From Phoronis australis (Eukaryota > Phoronida > Phoronidae): a stretch of 64,000 nt of DNA. Both the position numbers and the translations under genes were made by a program. Each line of letters opens with the position of its first letter. Position 1 is the stretch's first letter. Under the pieces are notes generated by a model. It did no database searches and had not been told where the DNA came from. It was given only the letters and a program-made list of their open reading frames with translations. Shown one piece after another: positions 40,801 through 53,700 of the stretch. Location: assembly GCA_002633005.1 (NCBI GenBank), contig NMRA01000178.1, forward strand, positions 282,520 through 346,519. The letters run 5' to 3'.

Positions 40801-41344
40801 AACTGGAACTTTAGGGGGTCACCTCCCAACTAAAAAGTGAACTATGTTCCTAGTGTTTTTCTTACACAACTACAAAACCTTAGCACAATGTAATCTGTAA
40901 AAATTGTATCGGGAACCATATAGGAAGCACAGCCCAACTATTAAACGCCTCGTATTACACTTAAAATAACCTTATTTACTACAACAAAATGAATTAAAGT
41001 TATATTATTAACTTACGTAAATAACAAAATCATTTATTTCCCGTTCAACGAATACAAAGTTGACTAAGAACAGAGAGATTAAAAAGCTAGTGTACATGTG
41101 CTCTGAGCGCAAAAGTAAGATATATTCCCTGATAATGCCTCTTATTTTTTCTCGATGCTGACAAAGCAAGGCTGTCCAAAAGGCAAAGTTTTGCTATGAA
41201 GTAATAAAAACAAACCACCAACTCTCGTTCGATAACATGTTGCCCACTAACGTTTCTTTTCCTTTCCATGGTATAATTTTCTTGTTTCATAAAAAGTAGA
41301 GTAACTTTGACAATCCGTACATTTGTTACATAAAATGCAAAATG

Positions 41345-41345
41345 N
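41345..41345. other. Single N at the junction of the two copies
   Basis: One ambiguous base lies exactly between the end of copy A and the beginning of copy B. This suggests that two contigs were abutted. Confidence 0.95.
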
Positions 41346-44300
41346 AGACACAGTCTTATGACCTGTTGCTGTCGAAAGCTGTGGGAACAAATTAGAAGAA
41401 CTTTTGGAACAGGTCTGTCGAATTTGTGAAGAGAAACCCGGCTTACCTTTATTTGTAAGGTGACTTGTAGACTACGGTAAAATTCTTGAGTTTGGGACAA
41501 AAATAATTGCTAAAATTGCTGCATCTCTATTTTTCAGAGGCTCTCCACATTTGTTCAAATTTCCAAAATTTTACCAAATGTTGTTCGGTAATAGTTACAT
41601 CATATATACCATGCTAAAAGAAAAGTAAGTTTCCATGAAAAGTTACATTAATTTTGTTAAGGAATTTGACAAAATGAATTTCACCTGTCTGCCATATTGT
41701 GTACCGTGCTGTGAAGAATTTTTACCATAGTTAAATCCTGGTGAGGACTAGCCAATTCCAGTCGCTTTTAGAAACTTAGCAGTGAATGCTTGCCCTCCCA
41801 ACAAGGGCACAGAGTGGTCTCCTCTGCAATATACGGTAAACTCATGGGTTAACGCCCGTGGCCGCTTAAATTGGGAAACCCTGAGACAGGAGGGTAGGCA
41901 ATTACCCAAGCAGTGGGCGCTTAAACCGAAAATTGACAAAAAGTCGGGCATGGGCATTAACCCGTGAGTTTACGGTAGTTTTCTATTACTATTAACACCA
42001 CACTGATGCTGCTGGGTGATGACTGTACCTTATAAGGTTACACTGTGTGCATACTGTTGTACTGGTGTTTGTAGTAAATATGTAGCACTGAATGTAAACC
42101 TTAGCCTACAGACTGTAACTGTGTCATCGTACTAAACTGTGGGATAAATGCAGCATCCAAGAAGTTACTAGTCTCTGATTCATTGAGTACGTAATATCCC
42201 GAGGTAATAAATGATCAATGTTGCACGCGTTCTTTAAAGCCTTTTTTAAATTGTGAGAGTGAAGAGCAAACGTGCTGCTCAACTTAATAATTTACCAAGC
42301 AAGACCCCAAAGTTTTGCGACAGTATTATATTTTGCAACTTGGCGACTGAATGATTGATGGCTGATACGAGGCTAGGAGGCTTGCGTCATGTGTCATTCA
42401 TACTGTCTTGTTGTAACAGCTTTGTGCACAAATGAGATTTAATGTTTATTTTCAAGTGCTACCTCAGTATTCCACAATTCTGGCAGGAGAACGTGATGTC
42501 CCAACTAATTGTTTCCGCTGTCAATCAAGAGTAGATAAAAAGCATAATCTGCACGTAAAAAGTGTTTCCAAGAAAAGATGTCTTTTAGAGCAAAATACAT
42601 ACCAAATGATGGATTGGCGTCTTTACTTAAATTGTTGTTTCATCAATTTAATGGAGTTTTGTGTTGTGGCATGTGAGTGCTCGTCGCCCACTAGTAATGA
42701 ACTTAGCTCTGCATGTATATTTTATCAGCATTAATTTACTTAGCTGCCCTCAAATATCAAGCAGAATCTAATTGAAGAAACTAATCCTTGTGTGAATATC
42801 TAAGTCATCCTTCATCCTGTCTTCACTAATGGTGTAATAAATATTGATGTGTACTAGATGTGACTCATTATCAACAAAACTGAGGACTTCCAATGAGAAA
42901 ATTGTTGTGGGAGTACATCTCTTGCGTTCCCATTTTGGATCCATGTTCTTCAACTGTCATTGTAGCCTTTCAAGTCAGAATTGTGTCCCTTTATTTAAAT
43001 TTAATTTGTTATTGTAGCAGCACGCGAGTTGAGGAAACAGAAGTCACTCTGAATGGACATCTGTTGATTGATCATTGCAGAATACATCCATTCATATGCG
43101 AAACTTATGGATGTCTTTATGACTCATGCAGTGTTAACGCATTGGAAGAGTTCCAACATCAGTCACAGTTAGTTACTACTCAATGCAGGCTGGGTTACAT
43201 ACGACTTGACTAAGATACACACCCAACATGCATTCATAAACACATGAGTGAACAAGAGTTCTGTGAAGTGCTACGTACATTCACAGCTAGCCCTAGTACA
43301 AACCTGTATACTAAATATACACAGCATGCTACGTACATTCACAGCTAGCCTTAGTACAAAGCTGTATACTAAATATACACAGCATGCTACATACATTCAC
43401 AGCTAGCCTTAGTATAAAGCTGTATACTAAATATACACATCATGCTTAACTTGCCCTGTGTGAACCGCACTACTCTTGACTTGAAGTGACTCGGGAGCTA
43501 GCGAACTGTTTTAGAAGAGATCAAAGTATGCACCACTATAACTGCAAGAGTCGAACTCCAAGGAACTATGGCTCACAACAGCTTCAAACAGCATGCAAAG
43601 ACTGGCTTGAAAATTCCTATGCAGTGGCACATTTGAAACCATAATTTTGTAATGTTTTCGGGTAGAATATTTTCTTTTGTGTGGTACTTTATTCTGATTA
43701 AGCATTACACAACCACAGACTGAGTGGAGGACATTAACTGCAACAAGTGAAAGATTCATTGTCGCTAAGTTTATTTATTACAGTTTGAAGTTTGAGCTTT
43801 CTGCTTTCCCTAATTAGTAATGTACAGTACTTTAATAACAAACAACAAACTTTTAGTTACAGAGGTAAAGTTTATTCATAAATCACTCTACAAAATATAA
43901 TTTTAGTGGCGCAACCAGCTTCAACTAAACTACAATAACATGAGTTAACAAAAATATAACAAACTGGAACATTAGGGGGTCACCTCCCAACTAAAAAGTG
44001 AACTATGTTCCTAGTGTTTCTCTTGCACAACTACAAAACCTTAGCACAATGTAATCTGTAAAAATTGTATCGGGAACCATATAGGAAGCACAGCCCAACT
44101 ATTAAACGCCTCGTATTACACTTAAAATAACCTTATTTACTACAACAAAAGGAATTAAAGTTATATTATTAACGTACGTAAATAACAAAATCATTTATTT
44201 CCCGTTCAACGAATACAAAGTTGACTAAGAACAGAGAGATTAAAAAGCTAGTGTACATGTGCTCTGAGCGCAAAAGTAAGATATATTCCCTGATAATGCC

Positions 44301-44505
44301 TCTTATTTTTTCTCGATGCTGACAAAGCAAGGCTGTCCAAAAGGCAAAGTTTTGCTATGAAGTAATAAAAACAAACCACCAACTCTCGTTCGATAACATG
44401 TTGCCCACTAACGTTTCTTTTCCTTTCCATGGTATAATTTTCTTGTTTCATAAAAAGTAGAGTAACTTTGACAATCCGTACATTTGTTACATAAAATGCA
44501 AAATG
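41346..44505. repeat. Large direct duplication, copy B
   Basis: 3160 bp, nearly identical to 37264-41344, with scattered substitutions and small indels of the density expected between alleles. It lacks the 1018 bp of copy A (junction at 43491-43492 in 'gactcgggagc'). It continues after 44505 into unique sequence leading to the last MPHOSPH8 exon. Confidence 0.95.
43268..43446. repeat. 57-bp minisatellite, 3 units
   Basis: Three units of 'gctac-tacattcacagctagcc...tgtatactaaatatacacagcat' occur in copy B, against one unit at about 39218-39276 in copy A. This is a copy-number variant between the two versions. Confidence 0.9.
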
Positions 44506-44787
44506 CTCTTACTTTTGTTTTTTTTTCACAGAATTGTTACCACATTTTCATTTTCTTGGAGATTTCATGCAGGCAAATACTTTAACAATTTTCCAGTCAC
44601 GCCGACCATGTTTTTGCTTGGGTGAAAGAGTTTCCGCAGTTTAAGTTTACAGACAAGAGTTTGCACCCTCACAAGCACAACTTGAATATTTCTGGATGCA
44701 GGTTGCATTGATACTAACACTAATACTGTTTTTGGTAAAGGACTGTTGCCACGGAACCTTGATAATAACAATGGACAGGAAACTTGA

Positions 44788-47700
44788 TTACTCTTGAGCA
44801 GCACTCAGCGTGGCACGGTAAGCGCACACCAACAACTTGGCCTGAAACGAGACATTGCGCATACAAACTGTGACTTCAATAACAAAACTATCGCACATGA
44901 AAACGAGAGGAGACAGCGTGGCTCAGTGGTTCGAGCTCCCGACTTTCTTGGCGTGCAAAGAGGTGACAGTTCAGTATTACCCGAAACTAGATCAAGAGCC
45001 AAAACCATTGTGGCTTCCCCAATAGACTGCTGTCTAGACAGAATGCTAGGCAGAGCACAGTTTGGTACATTTCAGTGGCCATTTTTGTTTACACCACATA
45101 AAATGATTGAAGCAGTGATAAACTGACAGCTCTTTCCAGACTAGGAATTGCGTCTAATCTTAGTAGGAAGGCACAAATCGATATCATTTTAATATCAGCA
45201 CATGAGTCAGAACTTGCTTTTTTCACATGAAATTGTGAACAAAACTGAGAATACAATAAAAACGGAATGGCATCTGCAGTTGGTTTCATATCTTTATTTT
45301 CATCAGTTGCGAAGCTGGTTCTTACTGAACACCGAGAATCAGAAGAAACTGATTTACTGAATTTGACAAACAACTCGACGGTTTTACCCGTGATGGTAAA
45401 AATGTGCACCTTTATCACCTTGATGCCATAACTGAACTGATGGTAAAAACACGCCATACTTTTCACATCTGCTTTAATATTTAACTGCAGTCTCCAACTT
45501 TTGCCGAACCTCAGCCATTGAAGGAGGAACAAAATGACCTATGACCTATGACCCCACAACCTGACACTGCCTTAGTTAGAACACATTACCTCGTGTTATT
45601 CAAGGGAAGTAAAAGGACAGTCTGACAAAACTCAACTGATACAGTTAGCATGATTATTTAATACACTTTACTTCAGTCCTTATAACAACTAGACACCTCT
45701 TTGCTTCATTCAAGAAATTCACTAATCAAGAGACGTGAATAAAACAGTACTAGAATAGGAAAAAGTAGGAATAGTAGGGAGGCTTATGGTATGCGTTTAA
45801 TGCTATGAAGCATGTGCTAGCTAGAACTCGAAACGTGGTTCACAGGAAAAGAATTGTGTTCATAAGAGTAGACTTGTGCTACACAAGAAAAATGCAGGTT
45901 TTTAGATAAGAATTTCTTCCATGCGAACACTCAAGCATGTGGTCAACAAGCTGGAAGGTTGTTTACACAACGTCTACTTACCTTGGTGGTGGGTGCATGT
46001 ACTGTTTGAATGATCAGTTCATTGGCACCATTATGAAGGGGACTGAAGGACAGGACAAAGTTGGCCTCCTGAAATGAAACAGAGACTTAGAATTACAGAA
46101 TTGCACACAGACCAGCCGTAATGTACATCAATACAAATAAATAGAACCACACAATTCTGTGCAAGCTATCACATAGATTTAAGTCGCGTCCTGTATACTC
46201 AATCACGATAAATCATACGTGACAGCCGTACACTAAATTGTCTCGTATATAACAACCAGGGTGTGTTGGCAAGGTTTTACAAGCTTACCACAGTAATAAA
46301 TAAATGCAAATTTGAAAACATTAGATCGAAGGTACTTTTTAGCTTTCTGACAATAAGATCCAAATTCACCATTGGGTAAAAATAATCCTGCTCCAATTTT
46401 GCATTAACGAAATGTTTTAGGCACTAACAGCCTACAGAAAAGACAAATGAAAAGCCATGTTTGTGGCAAGTCGGCAGTACAACCACTGTTGACGTATTCA
46501 TGCTGGTCAATGAATATCATAACAAAAAGTTGGCACTAATTTTATGAAGAATTCTTGCAATTTACGAACAAATTTATGCAAATGTCACAGAAAAAAAATC
46601 AGAACAAAATCAAACTAAATGCAACCATCAGTGTGGAGAGAAAGAACACCAGGCTTGCTTGCCAACAACTTTTTTATCGGACACTATTCAAGATTGACAA
46701 ACACACACATCACTTCACTAGAATGGTTGTCACGGCAACTTATTCCTAAAGGCTTCCACATTATAAGACCGGTTAGAGCTCTCTCAACTACTGACCTCTG
46801 TAAGGGCAGGTTGCTGAACATCATTGAGTATGACAGACTTGACAGCACATGGCCCGTAGAAACGGCAGCGTATCTCCTCGGGGTTGATGCGAGCGTGGGC
46901 GATGAACAGAATCATGCCCACTCCTGCAACATGTCGAAGGAAAATACAATACACAGCCAAATACATATTATTTTCTAAATTCCTAATTCCCACTTCTTGC
47001 GGCCACCACAGATAAAGAAATAGGTGACTGTGAAAATACAACAATAATTAAATGCATTAGCTGCTAGTGCCTTCAATTGTTGTCTTGACATCAGCTGTAA
47101 ACTGAGCTATTGTTCACTTGAGGCAGACAGCTCAGCTCCTAGCTCTCTGTGGTGGGCTTCAAGGCGCTTCATAACAAAATGTTAAAGCTGCTAAAACCCA
47201 CCCAGTCAAAAAAACACTGTTCTTTGTGACAGAAAACTCGACAGCACTATCAAAATTCACAAACATGTTCCAAAGCCCATATTTATACCACAGAGCTCTG
47301 TATGTATTGGAAAAACCATATTCAAACTGTTGGGAGTTTGTATGGAAAGACTCGGAATTAGAACAGATGACAAACAGCCAAAATGTCTTAATTTGCTGAG
47401 GAAACTACTTGTTCTTCGATTTCAAACTTGCAACGATATTTTTCAAACTCAGAGCAGATAAGCTAACTTCCTCATGGCAAAATTCAAACTCACTACTGCG
47501 ACGAGTCGAAACAGGCTGTGGGGGGGAACTGAAAAACTAATAACTTTAATTTTGGACAAGCTACTGCAATACGACCGAAATCAAATTCTTCCTTTTACTC
47601 AGATTTGAAATGATTGCTGGTCTGGGGAAGGACATAGTCTTGAACAGTAAATTAACTGCCAAGCAAAGGATCACTTCTCATCTGACTAAGGAGAAAGCTG

Positions 47701-50700
47701 CCACCAGCTTCATAACAGAATCTTGTGCGATTTGAATCAAAAGTTTGCCTTTTTGGGCTAAACATGGGCTGACAGCAGATTTTTAGAACATGTAATAGAC
47801 CCACATACAGCGATTTTAATCACTAAACCAATGTTGAAAAAAATGAGTTTTGCATCCTTCCCTGAACACATTAACCGATACGCAGCACCTTCCATAGTTA
47901 TGTGCACAAACAGTGTTCACAGTCTTAGTTTGTAGAGCTCGAGTATGAACGGCGTTCACTGCACCGTGAGAATCAACATGAACATTCTGATGAACAACCT
48001 CTCTTTAATTTTCAATAACTTCACAGTTAAAAGCACTGAATTTTAAGTTTCTCCGTTGAAACTCTTGCTTTTTATTAACCCAACTGGATACAACACATAT
48101 CGACTTTCTCACTGTATGCAGTTTTTCTGTAGCATTGTTTAAACATATGGTCAACAGGGATTGGGGACAAGCATGAAATGTTCAAGCCCAGTCAAACTGA
48201 AGTTATCAAACTGAGCAAAACCATGGAGAACTCGAAATCTCCATTGTGGAACTATGATCTGGATATGAAGCCACCATAACAGCAGTGAAAATTTGAGCTT
48301 CAGCAACCCGATATCATTGGTAGCGGAGCGCTTTTAAGGGAGCTGAGATTTCAAGTCTTGATAAGATTGGACGAGATGTAACAGTGGCAACAAAAATAGA
48401 CTGGTTAAGTGGTTAAATAATACATGTGGAATGCATAGAATTGTTGATAAATATGGACATTCCGAAAAAAGTGGGAGCTAAAATCCCATTCCCCCCGGCC
48501 CCCACCATCGTCACCAATGAACTAAGCAATGAAGTAACATTTACGCAATTTGCTGTCAGGTATGTATCATAACTTACCTCATGTAAAGTCCTTGATGATA
48601 ATTAGAAAAAGTTCCATAAGTAGGCAAAAGGAAAGTTAACATTGTGCTTGGAAAGTCACGACAGCATATCGAAAACCATAGTTCGCACCACAGCAGATTT
48701 ACAAAATAAAACCTTTTCGATACAATAAAAGCTCACCATTTATGTTGTAATGGGATAGACAAAACACTAAGAGTTTGGTGGCTACTAGCTTTCAAGAAAA
48801 GTTAGCAGAAGTAAATATGTCCTACAAGCCATGAGCAAGCCTCACACATACATACCCGTGACAGTGGGCTGCAGCTCATGCTTGAAGGTGATTCTGAATG
48901 TTGTAGACTCGCGCAGGGCGAAACACTGGAGGGGGAAAATGGCCTCAGCCACCCGGGCAGTATTGTTTAGGGTGACATTCACCTGGTCTTCAAACACTGC
49001 AGTCACTCTGAAAGCAGCAAAAACAGTATTCACCACAGCAGGTTACTTTTGACATAGCTATCTTGCCATCAAATGGAACAGTGAAAGATTAATTATTTTG
49101 CTCAAGGTCCAAGCTTGTCTCAAATTCTACAAACAGGCAATAGTGGCCGTTCCAAACTCAAGAATCACTGGAAAGATGACAAAATTACACACTCTGTAGA
49201 TTGAAAACACACTGTCCAAAATTCATGAGAAATATCATGAAAATAGCCCTTGTCCCCAATTCCAGAATCAAGAAAATTTATTTTTCTTGGAATTTCCGTG
49301 TCCCAAATTCTTGACCCAAATTGGAGAATTTTTACTGTAACTTATATTGGCACTATCAAGACACAAAAAATGAAAGACAAACTATTTTTTACGTTAATAT
49401 TTTAACCCACACTCCTCGTATTTTTTTTAAGTTCAAATAATTGTCTTACTCAGTTTTAGAACAAATTTATGAATAATCAACTACAATATTTCTATGACTA
49501 ATATTCTACAAAATATCAACTAAAAAGAAATTTACTATAAATACAACATTTCCTTCACAAAAGAAAGATTTTTGTTTCAGAATACACCAACTACCACCAG
49601 ATATCGACTTTTTTAATGAAGCCTGTTCGCAAAAATATCTCAAGAACCACATTCTACATTTAGTAAAGAACTATTGCATACCACCCACTGTCATTGCCTA
49701 AATACCAACACATAGCCAACAAGCATTCACTCGTTTTTATGAACAAATGCACTATAGACTGTTGTAATGAAAATTGATATTTACTAGATACTTGGTTTGT
49801 TTCTCATAAAATTGATTGCCTGTCTTTGTAATTATTTAATAATTTACTAAATACCAACTCTTCTTAGCTCAGTTAATTACAAAGTGTAATGACTTAGTAT
49901 TTATTTATTTTGTGCATTTAGTTACTTATTGTACAATGGCATGCCTTCAGCGGCGTAACCCACCTTTGCATGTCACCATGGTACTTGTGACGTATGTATC
50001 TATATATACATTAATTTCTATTATATGTACATGTAAATATTATGTTCATTTACTTGAATGTCTCAAAACAAATTCACTTCAATCAATCAATCGATGAAAG
50101 ACAACACTAACACATTCTAATGAATTCTTAAAACTACTTTGAGGTGGTTACGTGGAACATTTTCATTTCTACCATCTATTGTTTTTTTTATAACAACCTC
50201 TCGCCTATTTACATTGGCATGACGTTTCTGCCTGTCACTTCTACGGCCATCTTCAGGTGTTACAGTGTTCTCTGAAGAATGAACATGGGTATGTGGTACT
50301 CATGACTATAAATAATTATGACTTCGTAGGAGAGAAACTTTTAATCTTTGGATTGTTGTCAAGTTCTTTTAGCTTACTTAGCGATAAAATGTGAGATGAG
50401 ATCAGATATGCTGTGACGACTGTAGGACCGGGCAAGTGTAAAGGCTGAGCTGTCATTGGTTGATTGATGACCAAAGTTGACACCATTCTCCAACAGTAGC
50501 TTGACAACATTCCTGTGACCCTTTTTCACAGCCTACAAACAGACAAAAGTGAAATTTCTAGCCAATCCAGATCACTTACAGTGTATTCTAGAACACAGAA
50601 TTATGCAATATCCAGAATAAGTACTAGGATCATGCTTGTGATAAAACTTAGTCTGAGATGAGCCTCAGGGTTTACTCCTAGTTGAGACACTCCGAGCCTG

Positions 50701-53700
50701 AGATGAGCCCAAGAGTTCATTGCTAGATGAGGTAACACCCTCCCCCGGAGAATACTATAGATACAGAACACATTCTGAAACAGTTTACCTTCATCAAAGC
50801 AGTCTCGCCTGTACACTGCTGAGTGTTAAGATAAGCCCCCAGAGACAGTATGATAGACACAGTACATGTGTGACCTTGTTCGGCAGCGTACATCAACGCA
50901 GTGTTACCGTTCTTTTGTTGAGTATTGATACTAGCACCGTGTTGAACGAGCACCTCTAGAATATCATCATAACCTGCCAACAAAATGCATCACTATTGAC
51001 AACTTTTGCATCACCATCGACAACTAATGCATGGAGGCAAATGTTTGGCAGAATCCAGAACAAATATCGATTTAGTAATACGCAAAGAAAATCTAATTAA
51101 AAGGAAAAACGAGATTCCAGAATTTTCTGCAGATTAAACAGTTTATGATATAGGAATCAATAAAGTACCAGAGGGCAAGCAACCTTCTCTCACAAACTGT
51201 ATTCATTAAACCATCTTTTGATGTCAACGTTCAAATTGATTTCACACCAGCAGCATTTCTTTTAGGCACTAAATATTTTCTGTCAGAGATGCTCTATGTT
51301 AATTTGTATTACAAACGTGGAAGAGAGCCCAGAGATTAATTTCACCTTTCTGAGCAGCAATCATGACCAGTGACATCCCTGTGGCATCTGGTTGCTCCAG
51401 ATTATACCTGCGCCTTCCAGCACAAAGGGCTTTTGATACAGTCATATAGTCACCCTTTTTAACCGAATCTTTCAACTGGTGGTCAGTGATTTCAAACCCT
51501 TCAATGCTTTTTCGCCACTCTTCTTCCTGTGGTAATAACAGACAGGTTTGTATCGTTGAGGAAGGAGGCAGGGAGAGGGGGCGATGGAGAGGGGGCGATG
51601 GAGNNNNNNNNNNNNNNNNNNNNNNNNNNNNNNNNNNNNNNNNNNNNNNNNNNNNNNNNNNNNNNNNNNNNNNNNNNNNNNNNNNNNNNNNNNNNNNNNN
51701 NNNNNNNNNNNNNNNNNNNNNNNNNNNNNNNNNNNNNNNNNNNNNNNNNNNNNNNNNNNNNNNNNNNNNNNNNNNNNNNNNNNNNNNNNNNNNNNNNNNN
51801 NNNNNNNNNNNNNNGGGAGGCAGAGGGAGAGGAGTGTGGATGACAGGGAGGGAAGACAGTATGGGCAGTGGGGAAGATGGAAGGGAGACAATATCTAATC
51901 AGAGACATAATACATACACACATACACAACATTACAAAATGTTGTTCAAGCTGACCCAATGTAACAACAGCAAAACAAATATTTTTAAGAGTTTAATATT
52001 AAGTGCTCAAAGTGACCAAGTCTCACATGACAAGAATGCTAATTATGTACTTTGATACTGAAGAGCTTTAATTGTTATTATGGAATACAATAATTATTAT
52101 GGAAATCAACAAAATAAAATTTGACATGTACACCATGTTGTCTGAAGAGTTATAATCTTAAGGTTATGCAGGACCTTATTGACCTTATTAACCTGCGTAC
52201 TTAGCCAAATAACTCAGTAAAAAATGCTAAAAGATGAATTCCCCAAAACGATGTAACAACTTTCTAAAGTATCATTTTGTTTTTTTCATGCAACTTTTTT
52301 GAGGTTTTCATAAAAATCACAATAAGTCTTATTTCTTGATAGTCCTCATTCAAAAAAGTAACATTTAAGAACAATTCCGAACAGCACTTTCCAGAACAGT
52401 CAAAAAACATAGTACCTGAAAGTTTCATATAACTTCAATCAGCCATTTCCAAGATACGAGATTCCAAATTTGGACATTTTCTAGGGTCCTGCATCACTTT
52501 AATCAATTGGGCGACTCGGTCAGTCAGTGTTCAACTACTCACCCAATCTTTGCGACTGTCGCTGATGTCATATTGGTCAAACTGTAACTCGGGATTACCT
52601 GTGTGGTTAAGGAGACATAACCGGTTATTAAACAATATGTTTACATGCAAGGCAATCACGTACACAAAAAACAATTCGAAATGCAGAGACAAACTGCACG
52701 TCAGTAGTGCATACCTGAAATGAAGCGAAACTGTGATTCACAAAGGTCCTTAAATCGAACCAAAAGCTTGACGAAGAATAAAAACATAAATGTAACCGCT
52801 GGGAGCAGTATTTGAGAAGGCAGTCTTCAATTACAGAACACATAACTAATCGTGTCAAAATTGCCCTTTTGCATTTTTTTAAGGCCAACAAAGCAGCAGC
52901 CGCAATTGACCAAAATTTCATAGCCTATTGGTTGATGGCAAATGTACAATACAAGCCACTCCAAAAGTGAACGAAAATTTCTGTCGCTGTTTTGACAAAA
53001 CTAAAGGCTACCTTTAAACCATAGTAACATTATTATCATTGGTGAACTGGTGTAACAAGAACAGAGGAAAATGTCGTCTGCATTGTAAACAGCATGCAAA
53101 GCAGCTTGTCCCTGAACTTGGGATTTCTAAAAGCTTAAAGGAAACGGAATAAAATAGTTTCTGCACACAGATGCACCATGGCCATTTCATTATGAAGCAT
53201 AGCACTACCCAAGGCACCTAAAGGATCAGTGACCACAGCAGAACATTAAGACAAGCAGGAAACCCTAGAAACAGTTAGAAACCAAATAACTTAACGTTAA
53301 TGGTAACTTTCATGCGAGTCCAACAACAATATTAACTTCTAGACAATATAAGCTTCTCGACAATATAAGCTTCTCGACAATACAGGTGAAAGAACCATTT
53401 GGTGTTTGGCTGTCAATACTGAATTGTTAAATTTAGAGATTTGGGATTTAAAAACATAACCACATTTATCTAATACGGAGTGGTTGTCGAATGAGCACAT
53501 TTTCGAATTTGGAATTCTTGGTTGGCCAACCTCAACAAACTCTGAAGCATTCTCTTGGATCGTTGACCATTGCCACGTGCTCTTGCTGGTAACAGCAATC
53601 AAATCTTGTCACGATAAAGGATTATACTAAGAGACCAAGTTTTCTGAGAATAAGTGGCTTAATTCAGTTTTCATTTTTGACAGCTAAATACTTAGGAAAC

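Larger units (their letters stand above)
37264..41344. repeat. Large direct duplication, copy A
   Basis: 4081 bp, nearly identical to 41346-44505. Copy A starts 24 bp after the CYB5R4 stop. Relative to copy B it has one extra block of 1018 bp (39316-40333) and only one 57-bp unit where copy B has three. It stops at '...aaaatgcaaaatg', followed at once by a single N. Confidence 0.95.
37241..44787. other. Intergenic region between converging CYB5R4 and MPHOSPH8-like gene
   Basis: It carries both 3'UTRs and the doubled block described separately. A candidate AATAAA for the minus-strand gene is at 44194-44199 (complement). Small frames here occur in both copies but are broken by indels in one of them and show no protein family, so no gene is called. 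Confidence 0.7.

Noticed and set aside
45089-45532. 147-codon minus-strand frame in the last MPHOSPH8-like intron
   Set aside because: No family resemblance, and the correct last exon was found at 44788-44841 instead.
51472-52055. Several open frames across the 51604-51814 gap
   Set aside because: They are open only because Ns are not read as stops, and they lie in purine-rich simple repeat.
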